Positions 48,377 to 56,553 of a stretch of DNA of 64,000 nt are shown piece after piece. Position 1 is the stretch's first letter. Every line of letters starts with the position of its first letter. The DNA lies in the NCBI RefSeq assembly GCF_000615285.1, contig NZ_BALU01000008.1:36151-100150 (forward strand). The letters run 5' to 3'. The DNA comes from Lactobacillus kitasatonis DSM 16761 = JCM 1039. Lineage in GTDB: Bacteria > Bacillota > Bacilli > Lactobacillales > Lactobacillaceae. A program made the translations under genes and the position numbers. The notes under the pieces were generated by a model, which worked only from the letters and a program-made list of their open reading frames with translations, was not told the origin of the DNA and did no database searches.

Positions 48377-48413
48377 CTACTTTATCCGAAGGGGTAGAGT
48401 AGATGTTTTTTTG
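48372..48413 (+). terminator. Riboswitch-controlled terminator upstream of crcB
   Basis: GTCTACTTTATCC / GGGGTAGAGTAGAT with a GAA(G) loop and a run of T forms an intrinsic terminator; its 5' arm touches the 3' end of the aptamer, so fluoride binding can block it. Confidence 0.8.
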
Positions 48414-48429
48414 TTTGGGGGAATTATAT

Positions 48430-48813
48430 TTGTCTACAAAAATCAGTAATTATATTAGTGTCGCATTTTTTGCCTTCTTTGGTGGAATGGCACGTGCGTG
48501 TTTGAATGCTAGTTTTAGCTTCTATGGTACTTTCTGGGGAAATATTATCGGCTGCTTTCTTTTAGCATCATATTTCTTTATGGAATTTAAGACTATGCGT
48601 CAATGGCTAACAGTAGGTTTGGGTACAGGATTTGTCGGTGCCTTTACTACTTTTTCAACCTTTAATTTGGATGTTTTGAAAAATATTCAGGCTAACATGC
48701 CAGTCACAGCATTAATTTATTTCTTAGCCTCAATTATCTTTGGCTTTCTTTTTGCTTATTTAGGCATGGGTATTGGTAAACGAGTAGGTCAACTGTTAAG
48801 AAAGGAAGATTAA
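48430..48813 (+). CDS. crcB: Fluoride channel CrcB/Fluc, first paralogue
   Basis: Fluc proteins are four-helix fluoride exporters that work as dual-topology dimers. The 127-residue product shows [14 protein letters not shown] (the family GGxxRaxl motif), [15 protein letters not shown] with the key Asn, and [17 protein letters not shown] (GxxGgfTTFSTf). The TTG at 48430 is chosen because GGGGGAA lies about 8 bases upstream and the region before it is the riboswitch terminator. It is 1 base before the second crcB. Two adjacent unequal copies suggest an obligate heterodimer. Confidence 0.93.
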   Translation: MSTKISNYISVAFFAFFGGMARACLNASFSFYGTFWGNIIGCFLLASYFFMEFKTMRQWLTVGLGTGFVGAFTTFSTFNLDVLKNIQANMPVTALIYFLASIIFGFLFAYLGMGIGKRVGQLLRKED

Positions 48814-48814
48814 G

Positions 48815-49188
48815 TTGAATTTATTGTTAGCAGGTATTGGAGCATCAATTGGCGCGATGATTCGTTACGCAATCACTAATTATGGTAAAAGGCATTGGGA
48901 ATGGTTTGGTAAAAAGTTCTCTAATTTGCTATCCCAACGTTATTCATTAATTTAACTGGTGCATTTATCTTAGGCTTTGTTTTTGGAATCAAAGCAAATG
49001 TCTTTTTTTACGCCATAGTTGGGACTGGCGTACTAGGTGGTTACACGACTTTCTCAACTATGAACACAGAATTAGTTGAATTATATAAAAGTAAAAACTA
49101 TCGCGGACTTACTTTTTATGCGCTAGCTTCTTATCTTGGCGGTTTAATCTTAGTATTTACAGGTTATTATTTAGGAACACTTTTTTAA
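48815..49188 (+). pseudogene. crcB: Fluoride channel CrcB/Fluc, second paralogue, frameshifted
   Basis: TTG start at 48815 with AAAGGAAGA upstream. The first 45 or so codons (NLLLAGIGASIGAMIRYAITNYG) are family-like, then the frame meets TAA near 48955. Adding one C at about 48925 (TTG-CT to TTG-CCT) restores PTLFINLTGAFILGFVFGI, and then GTGVLGGYTTFSTMNTELVEL to the stop at 49188, giving about 124 residues. As first and second copies usually assemble as a heterodimer, the lesion would inactivate the fluoride exporter unless the first copy can homodimerise. Confidence 0.9.
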
Positions 49189-49193
49189 ACAAT

Positions 49194-49231
49194 AAAAATA
49201 GCGAGCAATGAAATTCATTGCTCACTATTTT
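49194..49231. terminator. Terminator between crcB and pepV
   Basis: AAAATAGCGAGCAATGAA / TTCATTGCTCACTATTTT, an 18-base stem with one mismatch and almost no loop, between convergent genes. Confidence 0.9.
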
Positions 49232-49236
49232 GGTTA

Positions 49237-50640
49237 TTAGGCTTCTTTAGTTAATTCATAAATTGCTTCTGCATAGATAGCAATTGAATCAATTAAGTCA
49301 TCAACTTTCATGTATTCGTTAGCTTGGTGCATAACCATTGGTGCATCTTCAGGTTGAGCACCATATGCGACACCATGCTTGAATAGTCGACCATAAGTAC
49401 CGCCACCGATAACTACTTCGTGACCTTTCTTGCCAGTTTGACGCTCATAAACTGCAAGAAGAGTTTTAACTAATGGATCATCGCCAGGTACGTAGTGAGG
49501 TTCTTCAAATGAAGCATAGCTTGGTGCTAAAATATCACCAAATTTTTCAGTAACTTGTTTCACCATGGTATCTGGATCGGTACCTTGAGGGTAACGAATA
49601 TTGTCTTTAAGAATCGCATCCCCGTCTTCACTGTATTCAAAAATAGAAGGAGCAGAGGATAAGTCACCCATTAAATCATCGTTGTGGAAGACGCCTAATT
49701 TCTTACCTTGGAAGTCTTCATGTTCAACGTCTGCCAAGAAATGAAGGTAGTTTTTATCACGGCCTGCAAAATCGAATTGATCTAAGAAAAGACCTAAGAA
49801 GGTAGCAGCGTTTCGTCCAACTTGAGGAGCTGAAGCGTGAGCACCTTGACCAGTTAATTCGATCTTAGCAATGTTTTCATCAATATCGAATTGACCTTCT
49901 AACTTGTTGTCGGCTAAGAATTGTTCAAACCTAGCTTTAATTTCTTCAAGGTTATCAGCTTGAACAGTGGCATAAGCCTTTTGTGGAGTTACGTTTTCTG
50001 CAATACCTGCCTTGAAGGACTTAAGAATTACAGAACCTTTTTGCTTATCATCCTTAAAAGTAAGTACTAAAGTGTAGATTCCTTGTTCACCATTGATAAT
50101 TGGGTATTCGGCATCTGGTGAGAAAACTTGATCTGGAGTAGGTTCGTGCTTCAAGTAGTAATCGATACCTACCCAGTTGGTTTCTTCGTTAGTACCAACG
50201 ATAAAGTCGATCTTCTTCCTAGGTTTAAAGCCAGCTTCTTTGAGCAAAAGCATACCGTAGTAAGCGGCTAAAGCTGGGCCTTTGTCATCGGCAGAACCAC
50301 GACCGATAATCTTGCCATCTTTGATAAGCATCTTGAAAGGATCAGTTACCCAGCCATCACCAGCAGGGACAACGTCCATGTGGCCAATAATACCGAGACG
50401 TTTTTCACCTTCACCATAATCAACACGACCAGCATAGTTGTCAACGTTCTTAATATGGAAGCCATCACGTTCCGCAAAAGATAAGAACTTCTTCATTGCC
50501 TTAACTGGTCCAGGACCAACAGGGTATTTTTTAGAAGTGTTGTCTAAATCTTCAGATGAATCAATCGCAATTAATTCATCTAAATCACGTAAAATGTCAT
50601 CCTTTTTTGCTTGAGCTAGTTTCTTGTAATCTAAGACCAT
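49237..50640 (-). CDS. pepV: Dipeptidase PepV
   Basis: PepV is a zinc dipeptidase of the M20 family that completes casein-peptide breakdown in the cytoplasm of dairy lactobacilli. Metal and catalytic residues are in GIIGHMDVVPAGDGW (His-x-Asp, about 85), GRGSADDKGPALAAYYG (Asp), GTNEETNWVGIDYYL (Glu-Glu), SPDAEYPIINGEQG (Asp) and a late His in MVMHQANEYMKVDDL. The lid domain lies near 185-380. The ATG at 50640 has GAGGA 5 bases upstream; an ATG at 50646 is too close to that site. 467 residues. Single gene with its own terminator. Confidence 0.95.
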   Translation of the reverse strand: MVLDYKKLAQAKKDDILRDLDELIAIDSSEDLDNTSKKYPVGPGPVKAMKKFLSFAERDGFHIKNVDNYAGRVDYGEGEKRLGIIGHMDVVPAGDGWVTDPFKMLIKDGKIIGRGSADDKGPALAAYYGMLLLKEAGFKPRKKIDFIVGTNEETNWVGIDYYLKHEPTPDQVFSPDAEYPIINGEQGIYTLVLTFKDDKQKGSVILKSFKAGIAENVTPQKAYATVQADNLEEIKARFEQFLADNKLEGQFDIDENIAKIELTGQGAHASAPQVGRNAATFLGLFLDQFDFAGRDKNYLHFLADVEHEDFQGKKLGVFHNDDLMGDLSSAPSIFEYSEDGDAILKDNIRYPQGTDPDTMVKQVTEKFGDILAPSYASFEEPHYVPGDDPLVKTLLAVYERQTGKKGHEVVIGGGTYGRLFKHGVAYGAQPEDAPMVMHQANEYMKVDDLIDSIAIYAEAIYELTKEA

Positions 50641-50816
50641 ACTCATCCTCTTTTCTTATTTTTAGTTAGTTAAAATTCTATCGAAAAAAGTCCTTTTTTG
50701 CAAACGATTAAGGAAAAATTAATATATTTCGTGAGCATTAAAATAGCATTATTTTTATAATGTATATAATTGATCTAAATATATAGGTAAAGCTAAAAAT
50801 AGAATGGATAAAAATT

Positions 50817-51305
50817 ATGAGACAACATGTTCCCAGTTTAGATACAGACTTAACTAATAATGACTTTTTAGATTTAATCGTTTCTTGTTTTCACTCCGCA
50901 ATCTTTGGTACAGTTGACCAAAATGGTGAGCCTCACACCAACATTGTTAATTTAGATTTTAACGAAGATGGTTGTTTAATTTTCGCAACTACAAATCAAA
51001 AGAATTTTTACCGTAATATTAAAGGAAATAATCGTGTTTGTCTGACTGCTTTACGAGGTATAGAGACATTAAATAGCGTTGGTTTTACGCTTAAAGGATA
51101 TGTCAATGAGATTAGCCCATCGTATTTAGAAAAGATTTTTGAAATTAAACCAGAGATGCATCACATTTATGCTAATAAAACTAAGGACATCAATACCTTG
51201 CGTCCATTTGCACTGACACCTGTTTTAGGATCTGTTTATGGTCTAAGAGAAGGACGTGCCTTTCAAAAACAATTTGATTTTATGAATGAAAAAGAGCCGG
51301 TTTAG
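50817..51305 (+). CDS. Pyridoxamine 5'-phosphate oxidase-like flavin-binding protein
   Basis: The 162-residue protein has the split-barrel FMN-binding fold: FGTVDQNGEPHTNIVNLDFNEDGCLIFATTNQKNFYRNIKGNNRVCLTAL (about 30-80). This family includes FMN-dependent reductases and PNPOx-like proteins of unknown role; it is not the biosynthetic PdxH, which is longer. The ribosome binding site is weak (GGATAAAAATT). It runs opposite to pepV, from an AT-rich divergent region with TATAAT-like elements, and ends in a terminator. Confidence 0.8.
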   Translation: MRQHVPSLDTDLTNNDFLDLIVSCFHSAIFGTVDQNGEPHTNIVNLDFNEDGCLIFATTNQKNFYRNIKGNNRVCLTALRGIETLNSVGFTLKGYVNEISPSYLEKIFEIKPEMHHIYANKTKDINTLRPFALTPVLGSVYGLREGRAFQKQFDFMNEKEPV

Positions 51306-51322
51306 ACCGACTCTTTATTTTT
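51291..51322. terminator. Terminator between the flavin-binding protein and permease genes
   Basis: AAAGAGCCGGT / ACCGACTCTTT with a TTAG loop and T run, overlapping the end of the flavin-binding protein gene, between convergent genes. Confidence 0.82.
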
Positions 51323-51336
51323 ATTAAATTTGATTT

Positions 51337-52809
51337 TTACATTTCATTTTCGCGTTTTTCTTCACGTTTACGTAACCATGGTAATAAGAAACCTAAACCG
51401 AAGAGAACGATAACAGTGATAATGTTCATCATTAATTGGTGGTTGAATGCGGCACTACCAAATGTTGCTTCAGCTTCTTGAGGAATAAATCCTAAAGTTG
51501 CACAGATAAAGGTGAAGATCAAGCACCACCAGCCCATGATCAAGGCACCAGTTCTGTTCTTGATGAAGACATAATCTGAGTGGGATTTTTCTTGGTGCAT
51601 ACGAAGCATTACGAATGCGAAGAATACCCAGCAAGTCTTGTATGGTGAAATAATACCGTTAATATTCAACAACCAGTTATAAATTGAGTTGATGTTTGGC
51701 AAAGTACCAGTAAGTAAAAGTAAGAACAAAGCCAAACCACAAGTCAAAGTGTAAGAGTGAACTGGACGACCAGTCTTGTCTTTCTTACCAGTAAGCCACT
51801 TAGGCATGTATCTGTCGGCAACGTCACCAGCAAATACACGACTTGAAGCATCAAGCAAAACAGCAAGTTGAGCCATCATGAAGATAGCTTGAACAATTGC
51901 GAAGATGTACATTAAGACCTTGCCCCAACCTAAGCTTTCGCCCAAAAGTTGGAAAGCGTAGTAAGGACCATTCATCTTAAAGTCATGTGGAATGTGGTGA
52001 GCATTAAAGAAGACAGCCAATGCTAAAGTACCAAAGATAGTTAAGAAACCAGTCATAATGGCTAACATCCACATAGCCTTAGGAAATTCATGCTTTGGAT
52101 CACGCATTTGCACGATGTAAGGTGCAGCAAGTTCAGCACCAGACATAGCGAAAATTAACAAACCAGTAGTTGAGAAGTATCTCAAACTAAATGATGGCTT
52201 AAATGCACCCCAGTTGAAAGGTTGGGTAGCAATATGGTGACCGTGCATAACTGACCAAGCTGCAAGTAAAACAAAGAGCATGGACATGATGAACATGGCA
52301 CCACCACCGATTAAGGAAAGAAGTTCCAATGAGTTCTTAATAGCATTTTCAATCAAGATAAATGCCAAGATAATGACGAAAGTTAAGATTCCGAACCAGA
52401 AAGTGGACATGTGCTTGTCCAAGGTGTTATTGCCCAAAATAATCCATGAGAATGAAACAATAACTGAGTTGGAAACGTCAACTAGATAAGGAACTGTTTG
52501 TACCCAGTACATCCATGAGGTCCAGTAACCCAAAGTATCGTTTGAGGAGTGACGAACCCAAGATGCAAGACCACCGGCTTGGTCTTTGAAAGTTAATCCC
52601 ATTTGACTACACATTAATGCGTAAGGGATAACGTAAGCGAATAAAAGGAATATCCAAGAAACAACTACAGATAAACCTTGGTTTTGAAATGGGTAAAAAA
52701 TGTTTTCAAAACTGATAATAGTTACGAAGTCGATTAAAGCGATAACCGGCCATTTCATGTAATGTTTTTTGCCCGGTTCGAAATTAATAGTTTCGATTTC
52801 TTCTGACAT
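51337..52809 (-). CDS. APC-family amino acid permease, divergent from ornithine decarboxylase
   Basis: A 490-residue protein with about 12 membrane segments, of the APC superfamily, GadC/YjeM-like branch (exchangers such as glutamate/GABA). Family stretches: WPVIALIDFVTIISFENIFYPFQNQG, GGLASWVRHSSNDTLGYW, FAMSGAELAAPYIVQMRDPKHEFPKAM (about 215-240). GGAGG about 10 bases before the ATG at 52809 decides the start over TTG at 52827. It is divergent from the decarboxylase gene, so an ornithine/putrescine or related antiport in acid resistance is the obvious inference. In L. acidophilus an equivalent permease-decarboxylase pair has been tied to acid tolerance. The leader (52828 to about 52910) holds two inverted repeats. 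Confidence 0.88.
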   Translation of the reverse strand: MSEEIETINFEPGKKHYMKWPVIALIDFVTIISFENIFYPFQNQGLSVVVSWIFLLFAYVIPYALMCSQMGLTFKDQAGGLASWVRHSSNDTLGYWTSWMYWVQTVPYLVDVSNSVIVSFSWIILGNNTLDKHMSTFWFGILTFVIILAFILIENAIKNSLELLSLIGGGAMFIMSMLFVLLAAWSVMHGHHIATQPFNWGAFKPSFSLRYFSTTGLLIFAMSGAELAAPYIVQMRDPKHEFPKAMWMLAIMTGFLTIFGTLALAVFFNAHHIPHDFKMNGPYYAFQLLGESLGWGKVLMYIFAIVQAIFMMAQLAVLLDASSRVFAGDVADRYMPKWLTGKKDKTGRPVHSYTLTCGLALFLLLLTGTLPNINSIYNWLLNINGIISPYKTCWVFFAFVMLRMHQEKSHSDYVFIKNRTGALIMGWWCLIFTFICATLGFIPQEAEATFGSAAFNHQLMMNIITVIVLFGLGFLLPWLRKREEKRENEM

Positions 52810-52927
52810 AAAAAGATTTTCCTCCAAGATATTATTTAATTGTCAATTAAAAATTTATCTATCCCTGCGGAGGAGAACACGGCAAGTGCACTTGTCTAAA
52901 ACCTCCAATGTTTATATAATAATGTGT

Positions 52928-52971
52928 ACTGTAAATTACGAATATTGGTCATAATTACAGTCCTACTGTAA
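52928..52971. promoter_or_regulatory. Inverted repeats in the permease/decarboxylase divergent region
   Basis: ACTGTAAATTA (52928-52938) and TAATTACAGT (52952-52961) form an inverted repeat of 10 matching bases with one bulge; a third half-site TACTGTAA follows at 52964-52971. This is the form of a transcription factor operator placed between two divergent promoters. Confidence 0.45.
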
Positions 52972-53043
52972 AAAAGATTATAAAGATTTTCATAAGATTT
53001 GCAATACACAACTTGAATTTGTAATCAAATCGGAAGGGAAAAG

Positions 53044-55137
53044 ATGGATTTTTTAAAAATTGCTATTGGAAATGGAGTAAATATTAGTCAATTACGGGAA
53101 TGGTCTTCAGTTCCGCTTGATCAAACTAAAAACAGTTCTGAATTAGCAGCAATTGTAATTAAGAACGGTGATCAAGTTGCCAAAAAGAAAGCAGCGGAAT
53201 TACGAGCACAATCTGATTTTCCTATTCCTGTTATTGAAGTAAAAGGGCAAGCAAGTGATGCTGAGATTAAAAAAATCGGACAAGTTGCTAAGGAATATGA
53301 ACAAAAGATGGTTCCTGGCTTTTTGACTGATTTGATTAATTTCGCTGAAGCAAAGCCAATTAGTTTTACTACACCAGGTCACCACAACGGTCAATACCTT
53401 GATTTGCATCCCGCTGGTGTTGTCTTTAATAAATTCTTCGGCAAAAACATGATGTTTGCTGATACTAGTGACACCGTTCCTCAATTGGGCGACACGATGA
53501 CTCACGTTGGTACGCCACTTGATGCAGAAAAATTAGCAGCTAAGACTTACCATGCTGATAAAGTATATTTTTGTACTAATGGTACAACTAGTGCTAACTC
53601 CATTTGTGCCAGTGCACTTTTGTCAGAAGGCGATTTAGTTTTATTCGACCGTAATAACCACAAATCTTTGTACAACAGTGCGTTGGTTATGAGCGGTGCT
53701 AAGCCAGTTTATATTCCAACTGACCGTAATGCTTTGGGCTTAATTGGAGAAATGGATCCTGATTTTTTAACTGAAAATAAAATCAGATCTGAAGTTGCTA
53801 AAGTTGATCCAGAAAAGGCTAAAGCTAAACGTCCATTTAGGTTAGCTATCGTTCAGGCTGAAACTTATGATGGTGTCTTTTATGATGCCAAGTGGATCGT
53901 TGATAAGATCGGTAAGCTTTGTGACTACATTTTGTTTGATTGTGCTTGGGGCGGCTTCGAAGAATTCGTACCAATCATGGAACACTTGTCACCATTACTT
54001 CTTAACTTGGGTCCTGATGATCCTGGTATTCTGGTTACTCAATCATTGCACAAGCAACAAGTTGGTATGGCACAAGCTTCACAAATTCTGAAGAAGGACT
54101 CACACATTAAAGGACAAAAGCGTTACGTCGATCATAAGCACTTCAACCACGAATACTTGAAGTTTGTAACTTCTTCATACGCTTACCCACTTTACGCATC
54201 ACTAACTGTTAACTCATATGTAACTGCTGGTGAAGGTAACAAGAAGTGGTGGGATGAGATTTTGCGCATGGGCATTGAATGGCGTAAGGAACTTCTAAAG
54301 AAGTCCAAGTTGTTTAAACCATTCGTTCCAGATAATTTTGCAGATATTCCAACCGATGAATTAGCAACTAATGCTAAATATTGGAATATGAGCAAGGAAG
54401 ATAATTGGCACGGCTTCACTAAGATGGGTAGGGGCGAAGCAATGATCGACCCGCTTAAGATCACTGTTAAGACGCCAGGTATCGATGTAAAGAATGCTAA
54501 GTATGAAGAAACTGGTATCCCAGGTGCAGTTGTAGCCGAATTCCTAATGGAAAATCATATTATTCGTGCTAAGAACGACTTGAACTCACTTTTGTTCTTG
54601 CTAACACCAGGCGATACTAAAGAAGAACTTGATACTTTGCTTGATGCATTCTTAAAGTTTGAAAAGTACTATAACGATGATGCATTAGTAAAAGACGTTT
54701 TGCCTGTTTTATATAAAGAATATCCTGATCGTTACAAGGGCTACACTGTTAAGCAGCTTTGCCAAGAAATGCATGAATATTACAAGGACAACAATACCTT
54801 TGTTTTGCAACAAGAATTGTTCGAAAAGCCAGGGATGCAGGATTACAAGATGACCCCAGCTGAAGCAGATCAAATGTTTAAGCGTAATGAAAATGAATTG
54901 GTTGATCTTGACGATGTAGTTGGAAAGACTGCAGCTGAAGGTGCTTTGCCATACCCACCAGGTGTATTTATTGTAGCTCCTGGTGAAAAATGGGGGAAAG
55001 TTGACCAAAAGTACTTTGAAGTTTTGGCACATGCTATTGAAAAATTCCCAGGCTTTGTACCTGAAATCCAAGGTGTATATTTAGATCAAAATAGTGATGG
55101 TACATTGAGAGTACAAGCAGAAGTTATTAAAAATTAA
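53044..55137 (+). CDS. Ornithine decarboxylase (inducible, PLP-dependent)
   Basis: Large Orn/Lys/Arg decarboxylase of the aspartate-aminotransferase fold (group III), 697 residues. Domains: N-terminal wing (1-105), PLP-binding core with FTTPGHHNGQYLDLHPAG, FADTSDTVPQLGDTMTH, the PLP Asp in YILFDCAWGGFEE and the Schiff-base Lys in TQSLHKQQVGMAQ (about residue 340), then a C-terminal domain (about 570-697). It turns ornithine into putrescine and CO2, consuming a proton. Lysine decarboxylase is the alternative, but length and the L. 30a-type features favour ornithine. AAGGGAAAAG before the ATG. Confidence 0.9.
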   Translation: MDFLKIAIGNGVNISQLREWSSVPLDQTKNSSELAAIVIKNGDQVAKKKAAELRAQSDFPIPVIEVKGQASDAEIKKIGQVAKEYEQKMVPGFLTDLINFAEAKPISFTTPGHHNGQYLDLHPAGVVFNKFFGKNMMFADTSDTVPQLGDTMTHVGTPLDAEKLAAKTYHADKVYFCTNGTTSANSICASALLSEGDLVLFDRNNHKSLYNSALVMSGAKPVYIPTDRNALGLIGEMDPDFLTENKIRSEVAKVDPEKAKAKRPFRLAIVQAETYDGVFYDAKWIVDKIGKLCDYILFDCAWGGFEEFVPIMEHLSPLLLNLGPDDPGILVTQSLHKQQVGMAQASQILKKDSHIKGQKRYVDHKHFNHEYLKFVTSSYAYPLYASLTVNSYVTAGEGNKKWWDEILRMGIEWRKELLKKSKLFKPFVPDNFADIPTDELATNAKYWNMSKEDNWHGFTKMGRGEAMIDPLKITVKTPGIDVKNAKYEETGIPGAVVAEFLMENHIIRAKNDLNSLLFLLTPGDTKEELDTLLDAFLKFEKYYNDDALVKDVLPVLYKEYPDRYKGYTVKQLCQEMHEYYKDNNTFVLQQELFEKPGMQDYKMTPAEADQMFKRNENELVDLDDVVGKTAAEGALPYPPGVFIVAPGEKWGKVDQKYFEVLAHAIEKFPGFVPEIQGVYLDQNSDGTLRVQAEVIKN

Positions 55138-55155
55138 AAGAAAAGGGAGTAAAGA

Positions 55156-56418
55156 ATGAGTTTTTCTTGGAAAGAAAATTTACCAGAAGAATTAAAAGAA
55201 AAGGTTACTAAGGTTGAAAAAATGATTCAACCTCGAATCGAAGAAATTGATGAACAAGTTTTGTATAACCAACAAAGAGTTCTAGATTTATTTAGAAAGC
55301 ATCATGTTGGTGAAGAAGACTTAGTTCCATCAACTGGTTACGGCTATGATGACATTGGTCGTGACAAGATTGAAGATATCTATGCGGATTACTTCAAGAC
55401 TGATGATGCTTTAGTAAGACCACAATTTGGTTCAGGTACACACGCAATTACCGTTGGTCTTTTTAGTATGCTTCGTCCAGGCGATACTCTTTACTACTTA
55501 ACCGGTACGCCATACGACACTATTCAAGAAGTTATCGGTTTAGCAGGTAATAAGCCAGGCAACATGAAGGAATGGGGCATCAACTTCAAGACCACCGAAT
55601 TGACAGATGAAGGTCAAGTTGACTATGAAAAGGCTAGAAAAGATCTTCAAGATAAGTCTATCAAGGTTGTAGCCATTCAAAGATCACTTGGTTATGCCAC
55701 TCGTAAAACTTTCACAATGGACAAGATTAAGAAGATGCTTAAGTTCATTAAGGAAGTTCGTCCAGACGTTAACATCTTTATTGATAACTGCTACGGCGAA
55801 TTTTCTGAATGTGAAGAACCAACATTTTATGGTGCAGATATGATGGCTGGTTCACTTTACAAAAATGCTGGTGCTGGTTTAGTTAAGGGTGGTGCCTTCT
55901 TAGTTGGTCGTCAAGACTTGATCGACGGCGCAGGTTCACGTTTGACTGTCCCAGGTGCTGGTAAAGGTGAAGGCGCAACTTGGGGCTACTTGCGTGATAT
56001 TTACCAAGGCTTCTTTATGGCACCTCATACAACTGGTGAAGCACAAAAGGGGATGGTCTTTACTGCAGCACTTTTGGAAGAAATGGGGATGCAAGTTTCA
56101 CCTAAGTGGAGTGATCCACGTAGTGACATTGTTCAAACTGTAACCTTTGGTAAACCAGACCCAATGGTTAAGTTCTGTGCCGCAATTCAACACTACTCAC
56201 CAATGAACTCATTCGTTGATCCTATTCCATATCACCAAGATGGATACGAAGATGAAGTTGTCATGGCCTCAGGTTCATTTGTTGAAGGTTCAACCATTGA
56301 ATTATCATCCGATGGTCCACTTCGTGATCCATACATGTTGTACATTCAAGGTGGTCTGTCATATGCTCATGATAAGATTGCCATTACTCACGCAGTTGAA
56401 GAAACATTTTACAAGTAA
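55156..56418 (+). CDS. PLP-dependent methionine gamma-lyase-like protein (aluminium resistance family, YnbB)
   Basis: The 420-residue protein is of the Cys/Met-metabolism PLP enzyme fold in the branch called aluminium resistance protein or YnbB. PLP-binding features: FGSGTHAITVGLFSMLRPGD (about 96), IDNCYGEFSE (Asp, about 213) and the Schiff-base Lys in MAGSLYKNAGAGLVKGG (about 237). Actual activity is unproven in the family. It starts 18 bases after ornithine decarboxylase, with AAGGGAG, and should share its transcript. In other Firmicutes it usually adjoins glnR-glnA or hfq/miaA, so this placement is noteworthy. Confidence 0.85.
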   Translation: MSFSWKENLPEELKEKVTKVEKMIQPRIEEIDEQVLYNQQRVLDLFRKHHVGEEDLVPSTGYGYDDIGRDKIEDIYADYFKTDDALVRPQFGSGTHAITVGLFSMLRPGDTLYYLTGTPYDTIQEVIGLAGNKPGNMKEWGINFKTTELTDEGQVDYEKARKDLQDKSIKVVAIQRSLGYATRKTFTMDKIKKMLKFIKEVRPDVNIFIDNCYGEFSECEEPTFYGADMMAGSLYKNAGAGLVKGGAFLVGRQDLIDGAGSRLTVPGAGKGEGATWGYLRDIYQGFFMAPHTTGEAQKGMVFTAALLEEMGMQVSPKWSDPRSDIVQTVTFGKPDPMVKFCAAIQHYSPMNSFVDPIPYHQDGYEDEVVMASGSFVEGSTIELSSDGPLRDPYMLYIQGGLSYAHDKIAITHAVEETFYK

Positions 56419-56438
56419 TAAAAAAGACATTTAGCCTT

Positions 56439-56509
56439 TTTTTCTACCTAAAATCAAGTATAAATTAATTAAGGAAATTACTGATAATACTTTATTTTAG
56501 GTAGAAAAA
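56439..56509. repeat. Perfect 16-base inverted repeat flanking 39 bases
   Basis: TTTTTCTACCTAAAAT (56439-56454) and ATTTTAGGTAGAAAAA (56494-56509) are exact inverted copies. The 39-base interior is AT-rich with no gene. The right arm runs into the next hairpin. Confidence 0.85.
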
Positions 56510-56546
56510 TTGCCTTGAGAAATTTCTCTCAAGGCAATTTTTATTT
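56505..56546 (-). terminator. Terminator of the ktrBA operon
   Basis: AAAATTGCCTTGAGA / TCTCAAGGCAATTTT with a short loop; on the minus strand, just past the ktrA stop, it is followed by a T run. Confidence 0.88.
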
Positions 56547-56553
56547 CGGTTAA

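Noticed and set aside
50697..50712. cre-like TGCAAACGATTAAG between pepV and the flavin-binding protein gene
   Set aside because: The left half and central CG fit, but the right half lacks the needed WCA; below what I accept as a CcpA site.
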